Source of the DNA: Sandaracinaceae bacterium
GTDB taxonomy: Bacteria; Myxococcota_A; Polyangia; Polyangiales; JADJQN01
Direction of reading: 5' to 3'
Length of the DNA: 64,000 nucleotides
NCBI GenBank assembly: GCA_016712745.1
Contig: JADJQN010000001.1
Span: forward strand, 310,001-374,000
Numbering within the stretch: the stretch's first letter is position 1; each line of letters begins with the position of its first letter. The notes under the pieces are model-generated. The model had not been told where the DNA came from, searched no databases, and saw nothing but the letters and a program-made list of their open reading frames with translations. Of the stretch, positions 9,348-18,875 are shown one piece after another. Made by a program: the position numbers and the translations under genes.

Positions 9348-12047
9348 ATGCTTGCCTCCTCGTCCCAGCGAGCGCCCAAATCATTCGGACGAAGGGTTCG
9401 CGACGCCGTTCGCCGCTTTCCCAAGACGCGGGGGCGTGTCCTTTTCGCTACATGCGCCGTGCTGGCCGGGATGGTGACCGCACACTATCTCTTTGGCGGC
9501 GCGAATGCTGGCACCCCCGAGGCGTCACTTGCTGCGGTCCTTGCGCGGGACGGCATTCGCCTCAATCCGAGCGACGTGATGTGGCTCAGCGCCGACACGA
9601 GCTTCTCGCGCGGGCGAGCAGCGCTCTTCCCAGCGCATCGCGCGGGCGAGCTCACGGATCTTTACTACGCAGAGGTCCGACCCACATCACGAGGCGGGGT
9701 CGCCGATGTCGCGTGGGTGAGCAATCTGACCCGCACTTCGAGTGCCGCCGAAGTAATGCCCCTGCGTATCGGCTCCTTTGTGATGTACGCGTCGCGCGTC
9801 GGCAACGAATACGACGCGTTCGTAACGCTGGACTTGCGCGGCGAGCCTGCTGCGCTCACCCACGACTGGCCATGGCGCGCTCGCGTGCAGAATGCCGTGA
9901 CCAATGTGCAAGAGACCGGGCGCCGCGAAGGCTTTGGTCGTCAGCGTTACGCGCTGCTCGCACCCGTGTCATCCCTGCACATCGCCCGCGATGGCGAACG
10001 CTTCGCGGTGACAGCGGGCGGACATCGCGTCGTAATCGATCCGACACGGAACGAGCCGCTAGAGGGCGCAAGCTTCGTGGAAGCGCGGCCCAACGATAAG
10101 TCGCAGCCGGGCCTGATCACCTGGGTGGTCGATACTGTGCGAAATGTCTCGTGGATAGGGCCAAAACCCATCGAATGGCTCGAGCACACCGTCTTCGACG
10201 TGCAGGACAAGTTCGCTCGTTTGCGGTTCGCTGTTTTTGGCAGCGGCGACACGGCTGCGGAAGCTGCCGCCGACATCGGCGCCACGCCCGTGAGCGCTGA
10301 CGCTCAACGTCGCGCTCTACTCACCGCAGCCGATCCGGAAATCGGATTTCCTCCAGCATCGATGACGCCTGTACTTACGAACGACCCGGTGCGAGGCGAG
10401 GGCGAGTGGATTCCGGTCGTCGATGATCCTTTCGTTCAAAGTTATCCGAACGCCCCGCCCGCTTTCTACCAGACGTTCATTCGAGTCGATCCCGAGCGCG
10501 GCTTCGCACGCATCTACATCACGCTCTGGGATCCGCGTCAGGTCCAACTGCACATCATGACAGGGACGCGCGAGCCCGAGAGCGCAACGGGCGAGACTGG
10601 ACCTGGCATCGTCCCGCGCGACGATGAAACGCTTTCGCGCATGGTCGCCGGCTTCAACGGAGGCTTCCAAGCGCAGCACGGCGAGTTTGGCATGATGTCG
10701 GAGGGACGCGTTTATCTTCCGCCCAAGCCGTGGGCCGCGACGGTGGCCGTATACGATGATGGTCGCGTCGCGATGGGATCGTGGCAGGGACCGGAAGACA
10801 CGCGCTTGAGTCAGTTCACCGAGGAAGCGGCGACGCGGCAAATCCCCGAGAACATGATCGAGATGCGCCAGAACCTCACCAGCGTCGTCGAGAACGGTAC
10901 TTACAACCCGTGGAGCCGTTGGTGGTGGGGAGCGGCGCCTGAAGCGGCGACCGAACAGACCTTCACCAATCGCACCGGTCTCTGTCAGACGCGCGAAGGC
11001 TTTTACGCCTTCTTTTGGGGCGGAAGCATGGGGCCGGAAGCGCTCGGCACGGCGATGAACGCACTGCATTGCGTGCGCGGGATGCATCTCGACATGAACT
11101 CCAAGCACACGGCGTTCGAATTCTATCGACTCGCACGCGCCGGTGCAGTGCTACCTCCGGTGACCTCGCCGCTCACGGATGGCTTCTTCGAAGGTCCGCT
11201 GATGAACGCCGAAGGCGCAAGTGGTCAGTGGATCGTGCGCACGCGCAAGGCCGTGTTCTCGATGGATCCAATGCGCTTCCCTCGCTACATCCGCCGCGAC
11301 CCGCGTGACTTCTTCTATCTAACGCTCAAGCCCGTCTTGCCGGGTCCAGACCTCGACGGTGGCGTTCGCTTCACGACGACGGGCTTGCCGCACGCTGGTT
11401 GGCCGCACGCCTTCGCGCGCGCGTCGTTCCCCTCGTCGGGAGCCGCTACATGGGCCGTGCGCATAGACCCCGCGCGCGCCTTGATGGGGCCAACCTCGCG
11501 CGAAGACGCGCGTCGCGTGCTTGCGTACTTGAGCGGCGCGCGAAATCTGGCCCGCGATGGCGCGTCCTACGCGGTGTACGCCACGCATGCGCATCTCGGT
11601 TGGCGATTTGCGGTCGGGGCGCCTGCGGCCGGCGCACGCACTTTGATCGCAGGGGCGGAGCTCGAGAGTTCGCGTGATGCACGCGCGGCGCTGGGCGTCG
11701 ATGCGGATGGCTTCCTCGTCTACATGGAGCGCGCGCCTGGGGACAGCTCATCATTGCACGCGCGTATGCAAGCTGCGCACGTTGCACGCGCCATCGCGTT
11801 ACCGGACGGGGTGCGCCTCGTGTTCGTTAGCGACGGCACGGATGTTGGTATCGATGGCGAGAGCGAGGTCGAGATCGACCACGCATCCGCGCTAGCGATT
11901 TACGCGGAAGAGCGTCCGGTCGCCGAAGTGCTGAACCCGGACGTGCAACCCATGCCTTACAGTCGATGGGGTCGCCTCCAGGGCACGCGCATTCGCTACC
12001 TGCACGAAGGACCGTCGCGTTTCGTACGTCCGCCTGGCACGATGTAA
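9348..12047 (+). CDS. Membrane-anchored phosphodiester glycosidase-like (NAGPA/DUF2233) protein, about 899 aa
   Basis: A basic N-terminus and one hydrophobic segment (R-V-L-F-A-T-C-A-V-L-A-G) suggest a signal anchor, with the rest outside the cytoplasm. The middle (about residues 380-620) carries V-A-G-F-N-G-G-F, G-R-V-Y-L-P-P, and L-H-L-D-M-N-S-K-like segments. These fit the NAGPA/phosphodiester glycosidase fold, whose members cleave or remodel glycan phosphodiesters or peptidoglycan-linked sugars. The protein is far longer than the usual 250-300 aa domain, with large unassigned N- and C-terminal parts. TTG 9327 is an alternative start. Phosphofructokinase follows after only 3 bp. Confidence 0.7.
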   Translation: MLASSSQRAPKSFGRRVRDAVRRFPKTRGRVLFATCAVLAGMVTAHYLFGGANAGTPEASLAAVLARDGIRLNPSDVMWLSADTSFSRGRAALFPAHRAGELTDLYYAEVRPTSRGGVADVAWVSNLTRTSSAAEVMPLRIGSFVMYASRVGNEYDAFVTLDLRGEPAALTHDWPWRARVQNAVTNVQETGRREGFGRQRYALLAPVSSLHIARDGERFAVTAGGHRVVIDPTRNEPLEGASFVEARPNDKSQPGLITWVVDTVRNVSWIGPKPIEWLEHTVFDVQDKFARLRFAVFGSGDTAAEAAADIGATPVSADAQRRALLTAADPEIGFPPASMTPVLTNDPVRGEGEWIPVVDDPFVQSYPNAPPAFYQTFIRVDPERGFARIYITLWDPRQVQLHIMTGTREPESATGETGPGIVPRDDETLSRMVAGFNGGFQAQHGEFGMMSEGRVYLPPKPWAATVAVYDDGRVAMGSWQGPEDTRLSQFTEEAATRQIPENMIEMRQNLTSVVENGTYNPWSRWWWGAAPEAATEQTFTNRTGLCQTREGFYAFFWGGSMGPEALGTAMNALHCVRGMHLDMNSKHTAFEFYRLARAGAVLPPVTSPLTDGFFEGPLMNAEGASGQWIVRTRKAVFSMDPMRFPRYIRRDPRDFFYLTLKPVLPGPDLDGGVRFTTTGLPHAGWPHAFARASFPSSGAATWAVRIDPARALMGPTSREDARRVLAYLSGARNLARDGASYAVYATHAHLGWRFAVGAPAAGARTLIAGAELESSRDARAALGVDADGFLVYMERAPGDSSSLHARMQAAHVARAIALPDGVRLVFVSDGTDVGIDGESEVEIDHASALAIYAEERPVAEVLNPDVQPMPYSRWGRLQGTRIRYLHEGPSRFVRPPGTM

Positions 12048-12050
12048 CGC

Positions 12051-13361
12051 ATGAGCAAAGATGTGCGTTCGTCTGCTGGTATTAGGCGCGTTGGAATTGT
12101 GTTCGCGGGCGGCCCCGCGCCGGGAGCGAACGCGGTCATCTCGGCTGCGGCCGGTTCGTTTCTGGATGAAGGGTGTGAGGTAGTGGGTTTCTTCCACGGA
12201 TACTCCAACTTGCAGGAGTACGACCGAACGACGCGCCCTCTCAAGGAAGACGAAGACTATCGCCTCCTCACGGACGACGATGTGTGGGGCATTCGCAATA
12301 CGCGCGGGGTGCTCGTGGGTACTGCGCGCGCGCATCCAGGTCGAGGGATTCACTCCCTGGCGGACCTTGCGAGCGAAGCCAAGACCGTTCGATTGCGCGC
12401 GGTGTATCAAGCGCTCGTCGACCTCGAAATCGACGCGCTCATTTCAATCGGCGGCGATGGCACGCTGATGACTGCGAATTTTCTGTATGAGTACCAAAAG
12501 CGCCTGGCGCCCAATGCGCGCCGCGTACGTATCGTGCACGTGCCTAAAACAATCGATAACGACTATCGCGGCATCGATTTCACCTTCGGCTTCTTCACGG
12601 CGATCGATGTGCTCGCAAAGGAAGTACTCAACTTACGCGCCGACGCGCTCGCCACCAGCAGCTACTTCATCATTGAAACGATGGGCCGCAATGCGGGCTG
12701 GCTTGCTTACGGCGTGGCCGTCGCCGGCGAAGCGGATCTCGTAATCGCCGCTGAAGATATCGACGATGCGCTGAGCGTGTTCGAGGACGCCGTCGACGAG
12801 GACGGCCGCGTCGAGCGCGTACGCAGGTTGAATGTCGACGTCCTCGTGGAACGGATTCTGGACCTCATCACGCGACGTGAGGCCGACCATCGCAAGCACT
12901 ACGGCACCGTGATACTCGCCGAGGGCCTGGCGAAAATGTTGCCCGCCGACATCGTGAGTAGCGCGCAAAATGGGCGGATCGACTTTCCACATCTCGTGGC
13001 CGAGCGAGTCGCATCGCGCTACGCGGAAAAGACAGGCGAGAGTAAGAAGATCACGGGCGTGAAGCTTGGCTACGAAGCGCGCTCGGCCGCACCTCATGCG
13101 TTTGATGTACTGCTCGCGTCGCAGTTGGGGGTGGGTGCGTTTCGTGCTCTCGTCGAGCGCGGGCTCGATGGCCACATGGTGAGTGTGAGCGGGCAACTCG
13201 AGCTTAGCTCCGTTCCATTCGCGGACCTCGTGGACGCCGAAACGATGATGACCAAGCCGCGCATGCTCAGTACTGGCTCCGACTTTCACCGCCTCGCTCG
13301 CTTTTTAGAGACGCGAACCGATCGCTTGTGGCGCGTGGGACGTCGCCGCGAGCAACGTTAG
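12051..13361 (+). CDS. 6-phosphofructokinase family protein (ATP or PPi donor uncertain), 436 aa
   Basis: Phosphofructokinases phosphorylate fructose 6-phosphate to the 1,6-bisphosphate. The protein has the nucleotide loop G-G-P-A-P-G, the donor-site motif G-G-D-G-T, the catalytic P-K-T-I-D-N-D and the sugar-binding M-G-R-N-A-G. Gly in GGDGT is typical of ATP users (PPi users usually have Asp), while Lys in PKTID is typical of PPi users. The combination is found in the mixed-substrate group of the family, so the phosphoryl donor cannot be assigned by reading. At 436 aa it is longer than the 320-aa bacterial PfkA. Start ATG 12051 lies 3 bp after the preceding stop, an unexpected operon partner for a surface hydrolase. 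Confidence 0.85.
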   Translation: MSKDVRSSAGIRRVGIVFAGGPAPGANAVISAAAGSFLDEGCEVVGFFHGYSNLQEYDRTTRPLKEDEDYRLLTDDDVWGIRNTRGVLVGTARAHPGRGIHSLADLASEAKTVRLRAVYQALVDLEIDALISIGGDGTLMTANFLYEYQKRLAPNARRVRIVHVPKTIDNDYRGIDFTFGFFTAIDVLAKEVLNLRADALATSSYFIIETMGRNAGWLAYGVAVAGEADLVIAAEDIDDALSVFEDAVDEDGRVERVRRLNVDVLVERILDLITRREADHRKHYGTVILAEGLAKMLPADIVSSAQNGRIDFPHLVAERVASRYAEKTGESKKITGVKLGYEARSAAPHAFDVLLASQLGVGAFRALVERGLDGHMVSVSGQLELSSVPFADLVDAETMMTKPRMLSTGSDFHRLARFLETRTDRLWRVGRRREQR

Positions 13362-13389
13362 GCACCCGCGGCCGGCCGTCCGGGTGCTT
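13362..13389 (+). terminator. Terminator-like hairpin after phosphofructokinase
   Basis: GCACCCG (13362-13368) pairs with CGGGTGC (13381-13387), followed by TTACT, immediately after the TAG of the phosphofructokinase gene. The 12-nt loop is itself GC-rich. The rest of the 13390-13622 spacer holds no gene I can support. Confidence 0.6.
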
Positions 13390-13622
13390 ACTGCAATTCA
13401 GCGGGAATTCTGGGTGCTGCCAGAGTTGACCTGTAAGTTGCTGAAAGGATTGACGCGTTCAGGAGGGAGCGTGTCCCCAATGTTTTTGGGGGGTGGGGGT
13501 CCTAGCTTGACCTGGGTTGTGCAGATCCGTTACACAAACGCCACGCATTTTCCTGTGGAATTCTTGGGGATTACGCGCGGGGCGCTTAGGATGCTGGTAG
13601 GAGTTTTGCGACAAGGTATGCG

Positions 13623-16287
13623 GTGAAAAAGCCGATCCCGTTCGGGAAATATCTGCTGCTCGACCGCGTCAACGTGGGCGGAATGGCCGAGGTCTTCAAA
13701 GGCAAGGCGTTCGGCGTCGAGGGATTCGAGCGTCTTGTCGCAGTGAAGCGCATCTTGCCGAGCATCGCCGAGGACATTGAGTTCATCACGATGTTCATTG
13801 ACGAAGCGAAGATCGCCGTACAGCTAACGCACGCCAACATAGCGCAGATTTTCGACCTGGGTAAAGTCAACGATAGTTACTTCATCGCGCTCGAGTACGT
13901 GCAGGGCAAAGACTTACGCGCGATTTTTGAACGCGCACGCAAGCGCGGCGAGCCGCTTCCAGTTCCGCTCGCTTGCTACGTGATCATGAAGGTCTGCGAA
14001 GGCCTCGACTACGCGCACAATAAAAAGGATTCATCGGGGCGCGAGTTTCATCTCGTGCATCGCGACGTCTCGCCGCAGAACATTCTTTTGTCGTACGACG
14101 GCGAAGTTAAGATCATCGACTTTGGCATCGCGAAGGCCGCAGGCAAAGCCGGCAAGACGCAAGCCGGCATCCTCAAGGGCAAGTTCGGCTACATGTCACC
14201 GGAGCAGGTGCGTGGCCTTCCGCTCGACCGCCGTAGCGATATTTTCGCGGTCGGCATTTGCATGTACGAGCTCCTTACGGGCGAGCGCCTCTTCGTGGGC
14301 GAGAGCGATTTTTCCACCTTGGAAAAGGTGCGCAACGTCGAAATCATGCCGCCGTCGACGTACAACCGTCGCATCCCCGAAGAGCTTGAGCAGATTGTGC
14401 TCAAGTCGCTCAGTCGTGACTTCGATGATCGCTATCAGACGGCGATGGACCTGCACGACGATCTTCAGTCGTTCATGTATACAAGCGGAAATTTCTTCGC
14501 GCGCAAAGACCTTGCGACGTACATGAAGAAGACCTTCGCGGAAGAAATCGCGAAAGAATCACAGCGCGACGAAGAGCTTGCGAAGATCACCGCCGCGGGT
14601 TCGGGGCTTGACGCGTTCAACGACATACCGTCGTCGCACTCGGGTGAGCTCGTGCAGCCCCGCGCGACAATGAAGCCGCCGCGCAAGTCGGAGCAGCCGG
14701 GCGGCGGATCCAATCCGGGCGTGCCGCGCGTGTCAAAGGTTCCCGCGCCACCCGCTCCGCCCGCGCGTATGTCGCAAGCACCAGTCGCTGCGTCCTCGCA
14801 GTCGGCCACAGTCGACATGGAGTGGGACGACGAAGAGTTGTCCACGCAAATTTACGATCGCCCCGACGCCGCCGTTACTGCCGCCGCAGCCGTTGCCGCG
14901 GGCATGACTGCGCCGACGTCGATGGACCAATCGCCCACCGCGATCAAATCCACCCCGGCGATCAACTCTTCGTCACGAACTTCTTCGCCTCCTCCGCTGC
15001 CGCGCTCGTCGAACCCGCCCGCGACAGCGCCTGGATTTGCTTCGCCGCCCCCCAACGTCACGTCGGGCGCGCCGATCGCCGCACGGCTCACGCCGGTTGC
15101 TCCGAAATCGCGCAAAAAGAGCCAAGCGCCGCTTATATACGCTGCGGCCGGCGTGCTTGCGGTACTCGCAGCCATTTTGGTGTGGCTCGCCGTATGGGGC
15201 GGCAAAGAGCCCGGCAAGATCACACTCACGACCGTTCCCGCCGATGTCACCGTGCTTTTCGATGCAGCACCGGTCCTGTCGACCTCGAGTCCGTTTGTCA
15301 TCGCGGACGTGACGCCAGACGAGCACCATCTGATTGAAGTGCAGAAGCGCGGCTACGATCCGTGGTCTCAAATGATAACGCTGCGTGCCGGTGAGGACCA
15401 AGCGATCGGACCGGTCACGCTCATGCCCTTGCAGGGGCAGGGCGGACGCACGAGTGCGCCCGCAGGACAGTCGGGCTTCACGCTGGATACGCAACCGAGC
15501 GGCGCGCTCGTAACGGTCGACGGTCGTCAACTGCCGCAGCGCACGCCGGTGCGTGTAACAGACCTTCCGCCGGGGCTTCATCAGATTCGCGTGAGCGCGG
15601 GCTCCCAGTACGATTCGACGCAACTGCAGGTCGAGACTGCTGCTGGCCAAGTCGTTGCGTTACCAGTTGCCGTGCTTCCCCTCCGCTCAGTGCTTGTCGA
15701 GTTTCAGTCGGCTCCGTCCGGCGCAACCGTATCGATCATTCGTGGCAACGAGCGTCGCATTCTTGGCGCGACGCCGACGCGCGCTGAGGTCGACATCACC
15801 GGCGGTGCGTGGTCCATAGAAATGGTGAAAGATGGATTTGCGCTCGCGACGCAGCCGCTCACCTTGCCCGAAGGCCAACCCACCTATCGCATCACGATCC
15901 CGCTCTCCGCGGCAGTCGGCGGCGCCGTCGCACCGCAACCGCGTCCACAGCAGAACTCGCGCCCCCAACAAAATACGCGCCCGCAGCAAAATACGCGTCC
16001 CGCAAACCCGCCCGCAAACCCCACGACCAATCCGCCCGCGAATCCGCCCGCCGGAAACACTGGGACTGGCACCTTGCGCATCAATACCCGTCCGTGGAGC
16101 CAGGTCTTTGTGGATGGCCAACTTGTGGGCAACACGCCGCAGCACAACATCCAGCTGCGCGCCGGCACCCATCGCATCACGCTCGTGAACGCGGGAGTTC
16201 AATATTCGCGAAGTGGTGTCGATCGACATTGTCGCCGGTCAAACAGTCACGCGCGCCTTGACCTTGACGCCGCCCAGCTCGCCTTAG
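13623..16287 (+). CDS. Membrane Ser/Thr protein kinase with periplasmic PEGA domains (frame break near 16193)
   Basis: The N-terminal Hanks-type kinase (GTG start) has V-A-V-K-R, the catalytic loop H-R-D-V-S-P-Q-N, I-D-F-G and Y-M-S-P-E-Q. A Pro/Ser-rich linker (about residues 330-500), one transmembrane helix (I-Y-A-A-A-G-V-L-A-V-L), and four PEGA-type beta domains (for example T-T-V-P-A-D-V-T-V, D-T-Q-P-S-G-A-L-V) follow. In the frame used for the kinase the last PEGA domain turns into nonsense after A-G-T-H-R-I-T-L-V-N. Moving one base at about 16193 restores E-F-N-I-R-E-V-V-S-I-D and ends at TAG 16285-16287, 9 bp before the next gene. PEGA domains are thought to sense the cell surface. 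Confidence 0.85.
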
Positions 16288-16296
16288 GGTCGCGCG

Positions 16297-16608
16297 ATGG
16301 CGAAGAAGAAACCGACTCCACGGAATGTGCGTCGGTCAGAGAAGCGCATCGATGCAAAGCTCTCGGCCGAGCGGCAGGCGATGGCTCGCGCGTTGCCGGG
16401 TGGCCACCGCGAGCATCCGATCGAAGTGGCGACAGCATCCGTGATCGAGGTGCGCGCGCTAGCGCAAGCGTGCGCTGTATGTGGCGGCGAATTGCAACTC
16501 GATGAGCACCGCGTCGAGTCAGACCTTCGCGTCGTCGCAGCCTTTTGCCGAATGTGCGGAGCGCCGCGCGTCACCTATTTCCGGGTCGTGCATCCGCTTC
16601 TTCACTGA
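16297..16608 (+). CDS. Small zinc-ribbon-like protein, 103 aa
   Basis: The basic N-terminus (MAKKKPTPRNVRRSEKR) is followed by C-A-V-C-G-G and, about 27 residues on, C-R-M-C-G-A-P-R. The two CxxC knuckles are expected to bind one zinc ion. No signal or membrane segment is present, so it is probably cytoplasmic. The ATG is 9 bp after the corrected stop of the kinase. I do not recognise a named family; it may be a nucleic-acid or protein-binding accessory. Confidence 0.65.
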   Translation: MAKKKPTPRNVRRSEKRIDAKLSAERQAMARALPGGHREHPIEVATASVIEVRALAQACAVCGGELQLDEHRVESDLRVVAAFCRMCGAPRVTYFRVVHPLLH

Positions 16609-16647
16609 AACGCGCACGGGCCAGGACCGGCGGCAGGCCGGCGGCCG

Positions 16648-17193
16648 CTACTCGACGCGATTGCGCACGAAAAGGATGTCCGTCCGAACGAGATTGCCTT
16701 CCGCGTCGACGCTCGCGTTGCGTTCGAATGTGGAGCGCGCACCGTCGCCATCCAAGTCTCCCTCGGCCCGCATGACCAAGAGCGGGTGGCCGCGTTCGGC
16801 ATGCAGGTCGCAACCCACTTGGGAAGGAGCGAAGGTATAGCGGTACCGCAATGGTTGCGTTGGCTGAAAGCCGAGAGCGGTCCACGTCGCAGCGCCCGGA
16901 GTTGTCGGCGCGCCGAAGTCGACGTCGACCGCGCTGCTGGAAGTTGCGGCGGGTGAGGGACCTGCGGCTTGGGGCAGGCAATGTGCCTGGCGCGACGAGC
17001 CGACCTCATGACGTGCCGCGTAGTAGACGGCTGCGACACGGTGCATTTCCTCAAGCATCTGCGCAGCCTCAGCAATCTTGCTCGTGCGCAGATGACGCAC
17101 GAATGTGGGTACGAAGGCAGCGACGACAACGCCCGCGATGCAGATCACGGTGCAAACTTCGACGATGGTCATGCCTTCTTGGCGGCGTTTCAT
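16648..17193 (-). CDS. Type IV pilin-like pseudopilin, 181 aa
   Basis: The leader MKRRQEG is followed by M-T-I-V-E-V, a slightly atypical prepilin peptidase site (Met instead of Phe at mature position 1, Glu at +5 kept), and a hydrophobic helix C-T-V-I-C-I-A-G-V-V-V-A-A-F. The body ends with the acidic loop A-E-G-D-L-D-G-D-G-A-R-S-T-F-E, also present in the other two pilins here. It is probably a minor pilin of the type IV pilus or a related machine in the inner membrane/periplasm. ATG overlaps the TGA of the TPR gene upstream, so they are co-translated. Confidence 0.8.
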   Translation of the reverse strand: MKRRQEGMTIVEVCTVICIAGVVVAAFVPTFVRHLRTSKIAEAAQMLEEMHRVAAVYYAARHEVGSSRQAHCLPQAAGPSPAATSSSAVDVDFGAPTTPGAATWTALGFQPTQPLRYRYTFAPSQVGCDLHAERGHPLLVMRAEGDLDGDGARSTFERNASVDAEGNLVRTDILFVRNRVE

Positions 17194-18089
17194 GGCGCAT
17201 CGTTCGCGTTCCGCGCGTCCATATCGGCGGGACGAAAGTTACGACGTAGGAGGGCGTCGTTCTGAGCTGTCTGCCGTGGGCCCACCAAGAGGTACATCGT
17301 CGGCGAAAGATACGGGAAGTCACGCTGGCGCGCTTGCTCGGCGTCTTGATTTGCGCGCTCGAAGGCCTCCGCATATGCCTCCGTGCGCAGATGCGAAATA
17401 CGTGCGGCGATCTGGTCGCGCGCGTCTTCGTCCTGCACGGTCGCGTACATTTCCTCGAGATGACGCACGGCTTGCTCCCTTTGTCCGAGACGCACGAGCG
17501 CCTGCGCATTTGTGAGCGCCAGCCACGGTGGACCCGCGCCCATCCGCGCAGCGCGTTGCAAATGCGGCAGACCGCGGCGACGCGCGCGCTCTTTCGCTGC
17601 CGGATCATTCAGCATCGGCGGTAGCTCGTACGTGTACGTGGCGCCAAGCTGCCACTCGAGGTCCCCGTCGTCTGGAAACATCCGCGTGCCGCGCTCCAGG
17701 TACGTTGCGACGCGCTCGGCATCGGCCGCTGTGACTGTGCCGCCCGTGTTGTAGAGCGCGCTCGTAGCGATCCACGAATACGCCGGCCGCATATGTGGCG
17801 CGAGCGCAAGCATTGCATCTGTGTAGTCGAATGCGTGCTGCACGGCCCCATGATGCATCAGCTCGTCGCCGAAGTAGATCAACGCCCGCATCCAAATAAG
17901 GTCCGCAAGGGCCTCGCGATATCCCAGGGAGAACGCGCTAAGCCAGCCGGCGGGCGGCAAGTAGTAGACGTCCTCGTAAGTCTGGGTCTGAATAAAGTGC
18001 GTCGATGCCCGCACGCGCATGGACTCGGTGCCTATCAAGGCGACTGACAGCATCGCGGCAAGACCCAAGATTCGCAGCGGCTTCGGCAT
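17190..18089 (-). CDS. TPR protein with N-terminal membrane anchor, 299 aa
   Basis: The start at ATG 18087-18089 gives a basic tip and a hydrophobic segment (L-G-L-A-A-M-L-S-V-A-L-I-G) that could be an anchor or uncleaved signal. A longer form needs TTG at 18107. The rest is helical, with TPR-like pairs around A-L-A-P-H-M-R-P-A-Y and L-A-L-T-N-A-Q-A-L-V-R-L-G-Q-R-E-Q-A. A nearby Y-R-E-A-L-A-D-L-I-W segment is reminiscent of conserved TPR proteins of myxobacteria. It is coupled to a pseudopilin and lies directly behind pilA, which suggests a role in pilus assembly. Specific function is unknown. Confidence 0.7.
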   Translation of the reverse strand: MPKPLRILGLAAMLSVALIGTESMRVRASTHFIQTQTYEDVYYLPPAGWLSAFSLGYREALADLIWMRALIYFGDELMHHGAVQHAFDYTDAMLALAPHMRPAYSWIATSALYNTGGTVTAADAERVATYLERGTRMFPDDGDLEWQLGATYTYELPPMLNDPAAKERARRRGLPHLQRAARMGAGPPWLALTNAQALVRLGQREQAVRHLEEMYATVQDEDARDQIAARISHLRTEAYAEAFERANQDAEQARQRDFPYLSPTMYLLVGPRQTAQNDALLRRNFRPADMDARNANDAP

Positions 18090-18105
18090 CGAGGTTCCAG
18101 CATAC

Positions 18106-18154
18106 AAAAATCAAAAGCCCCCGTCGCGCCAAGCGACGAGGGCTTCTGATTTTT
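18106..18154 (-). terminator. Strong terminator between pilA and the TPR gene
   Basis: A long near-perfect inverted repeat (AAAATCAAAAGCCC... with CGTCGC / GCGACG core and GGGCTTCTGATTTT) has A-tracts on one side and T-tracts on the other, so it should work in both directions. It lies 20 bp after the pilA stop and 16 bp before the next start, so pilA transcripts probably end here. Confidence 0.85.
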
Positions 18155-18173
18155 GCCTTGGAGCGCCGGAGGG

Positions 18174-18719
18174 CTACTCGATCTCGTTCGTGATGTAGAA
18201 GCCGCGTGCGTGATAGAGCTCGTTATCGACGTTCGAGCCGACGGCAAGCTCGAAGCCGCTCTGCACTGCGTCGCCGTCCAAGTTACCCGTAGCAAGCAGG
18301 GTGTACTGCGCGGTGCTAACCATGTTTGCGCACGCGCCGGTGGAACTCGGGATGCTGTATCCGAAATAGATGTAGTCGGCAATCGTGAAACCGAGCGAGT
18401 TGAAGGACGGAATCGTCTGGAAGTCGAACGTTTGCTTCGCCGTGCCGGGTGTCGGGTTGATGGCTGCTACTGCGGTCACGGTGCAGTTACCTGCAGTCGC
18501 GGCAGTGAGACCGCGTCCGGTACGCTCGACGTTGTAGTAGTTGGCGGCCTGCTTGAAGAGGTTGTTGACGTTGCTGGTCGCTTCGGTCGTCTTCGCGCGG
18601 CGCACGTAACCGATGAAGGCCGGAATCGCGATGGCGGCGAGAATGCCGATGATGGCGACGACGATCATCAGTTCGATGAGCGTGAAGCCTGCTTTGGTCT
18701 TCCGGAAAAACTTTGCCAT
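18174..18719 (-). CDS. pilA: Major type IV pilin PilA, 181 aa
   Basis: The leader MAKFFRKTKAG is followed by the canonical prepilin site F-T-L-I-E-L (cleavage after Gly11, Glu at +5) and the conserved helix M-I-V-V-A-I-I-G-I-L-A-A-I-A-I-P. The C-terminal half has Cys residues at G-N-C-T and G-A-C-A and an N-L-D-G-D loop. It is the likely major subunit of the retractile pilus used for social motility. The gene has a strong Shine-Dalgarno (AAGGAGA), its own sigma-54-type promoter and its own terminator, consistent with high monocistronic expression. The assignment as major rather than minor pilin rests on these features. Confidence 0.85.
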   Translation of the reverse strand: MAKFFRKTKAGFTLIELMIVVAIIGILAAIAIPAFIGYVRRAKTTEATSNVNNLFKQAANYYNVERTGRGLTAATAGNCTVTAVAAINPTPGTAKQTFDFQTIPSFNSLGFTIADYIYFGYSIPSSTGACANMVSTAQYTLLATGNLDGDAVQSGFELAVGSNVDNELYHARGFYITNEIE

Positions 18720-18764
18720 TGTTCAAAATCTCCTTGGTCGTCTCGACCATCACGTGCACTAGAA

Positions 18765-18780
18765 AGCAAAGCACGGGCCA
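18765..18780 (-). promoter_or_regulatory. Sigma-54 promoter of pilA
   Basis: Read on the minus strand: TGGCCC, 5 bp, then TTGCT. This matches the -24/-12 consensus TGGCAC-N5-TTGC with one mismatch and correct spacing. Transcription would start near 18754, about 35 nt before the pilA ATG. An NtrC-family activator gene lies 0.7 kb upstream on the same strand. Confidence 0.75.
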
Positions 18781-18875
18781 CGAGAAAAACGCGAGTTTCC
18801 TGCCTCTTCCGCAGCCCGGGGCCGAGTCGACTGACGCTTTCCGTCAGCGCGGCGTGACGCGAGTGACGAAAAACG

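Noticed and set aside
13384..13626. 80-codon ORF before the kinase
   Set aside because: It overlaps the kinase start, has no ribosome site, and its translation has no protein character; treated as non-coding spacer.
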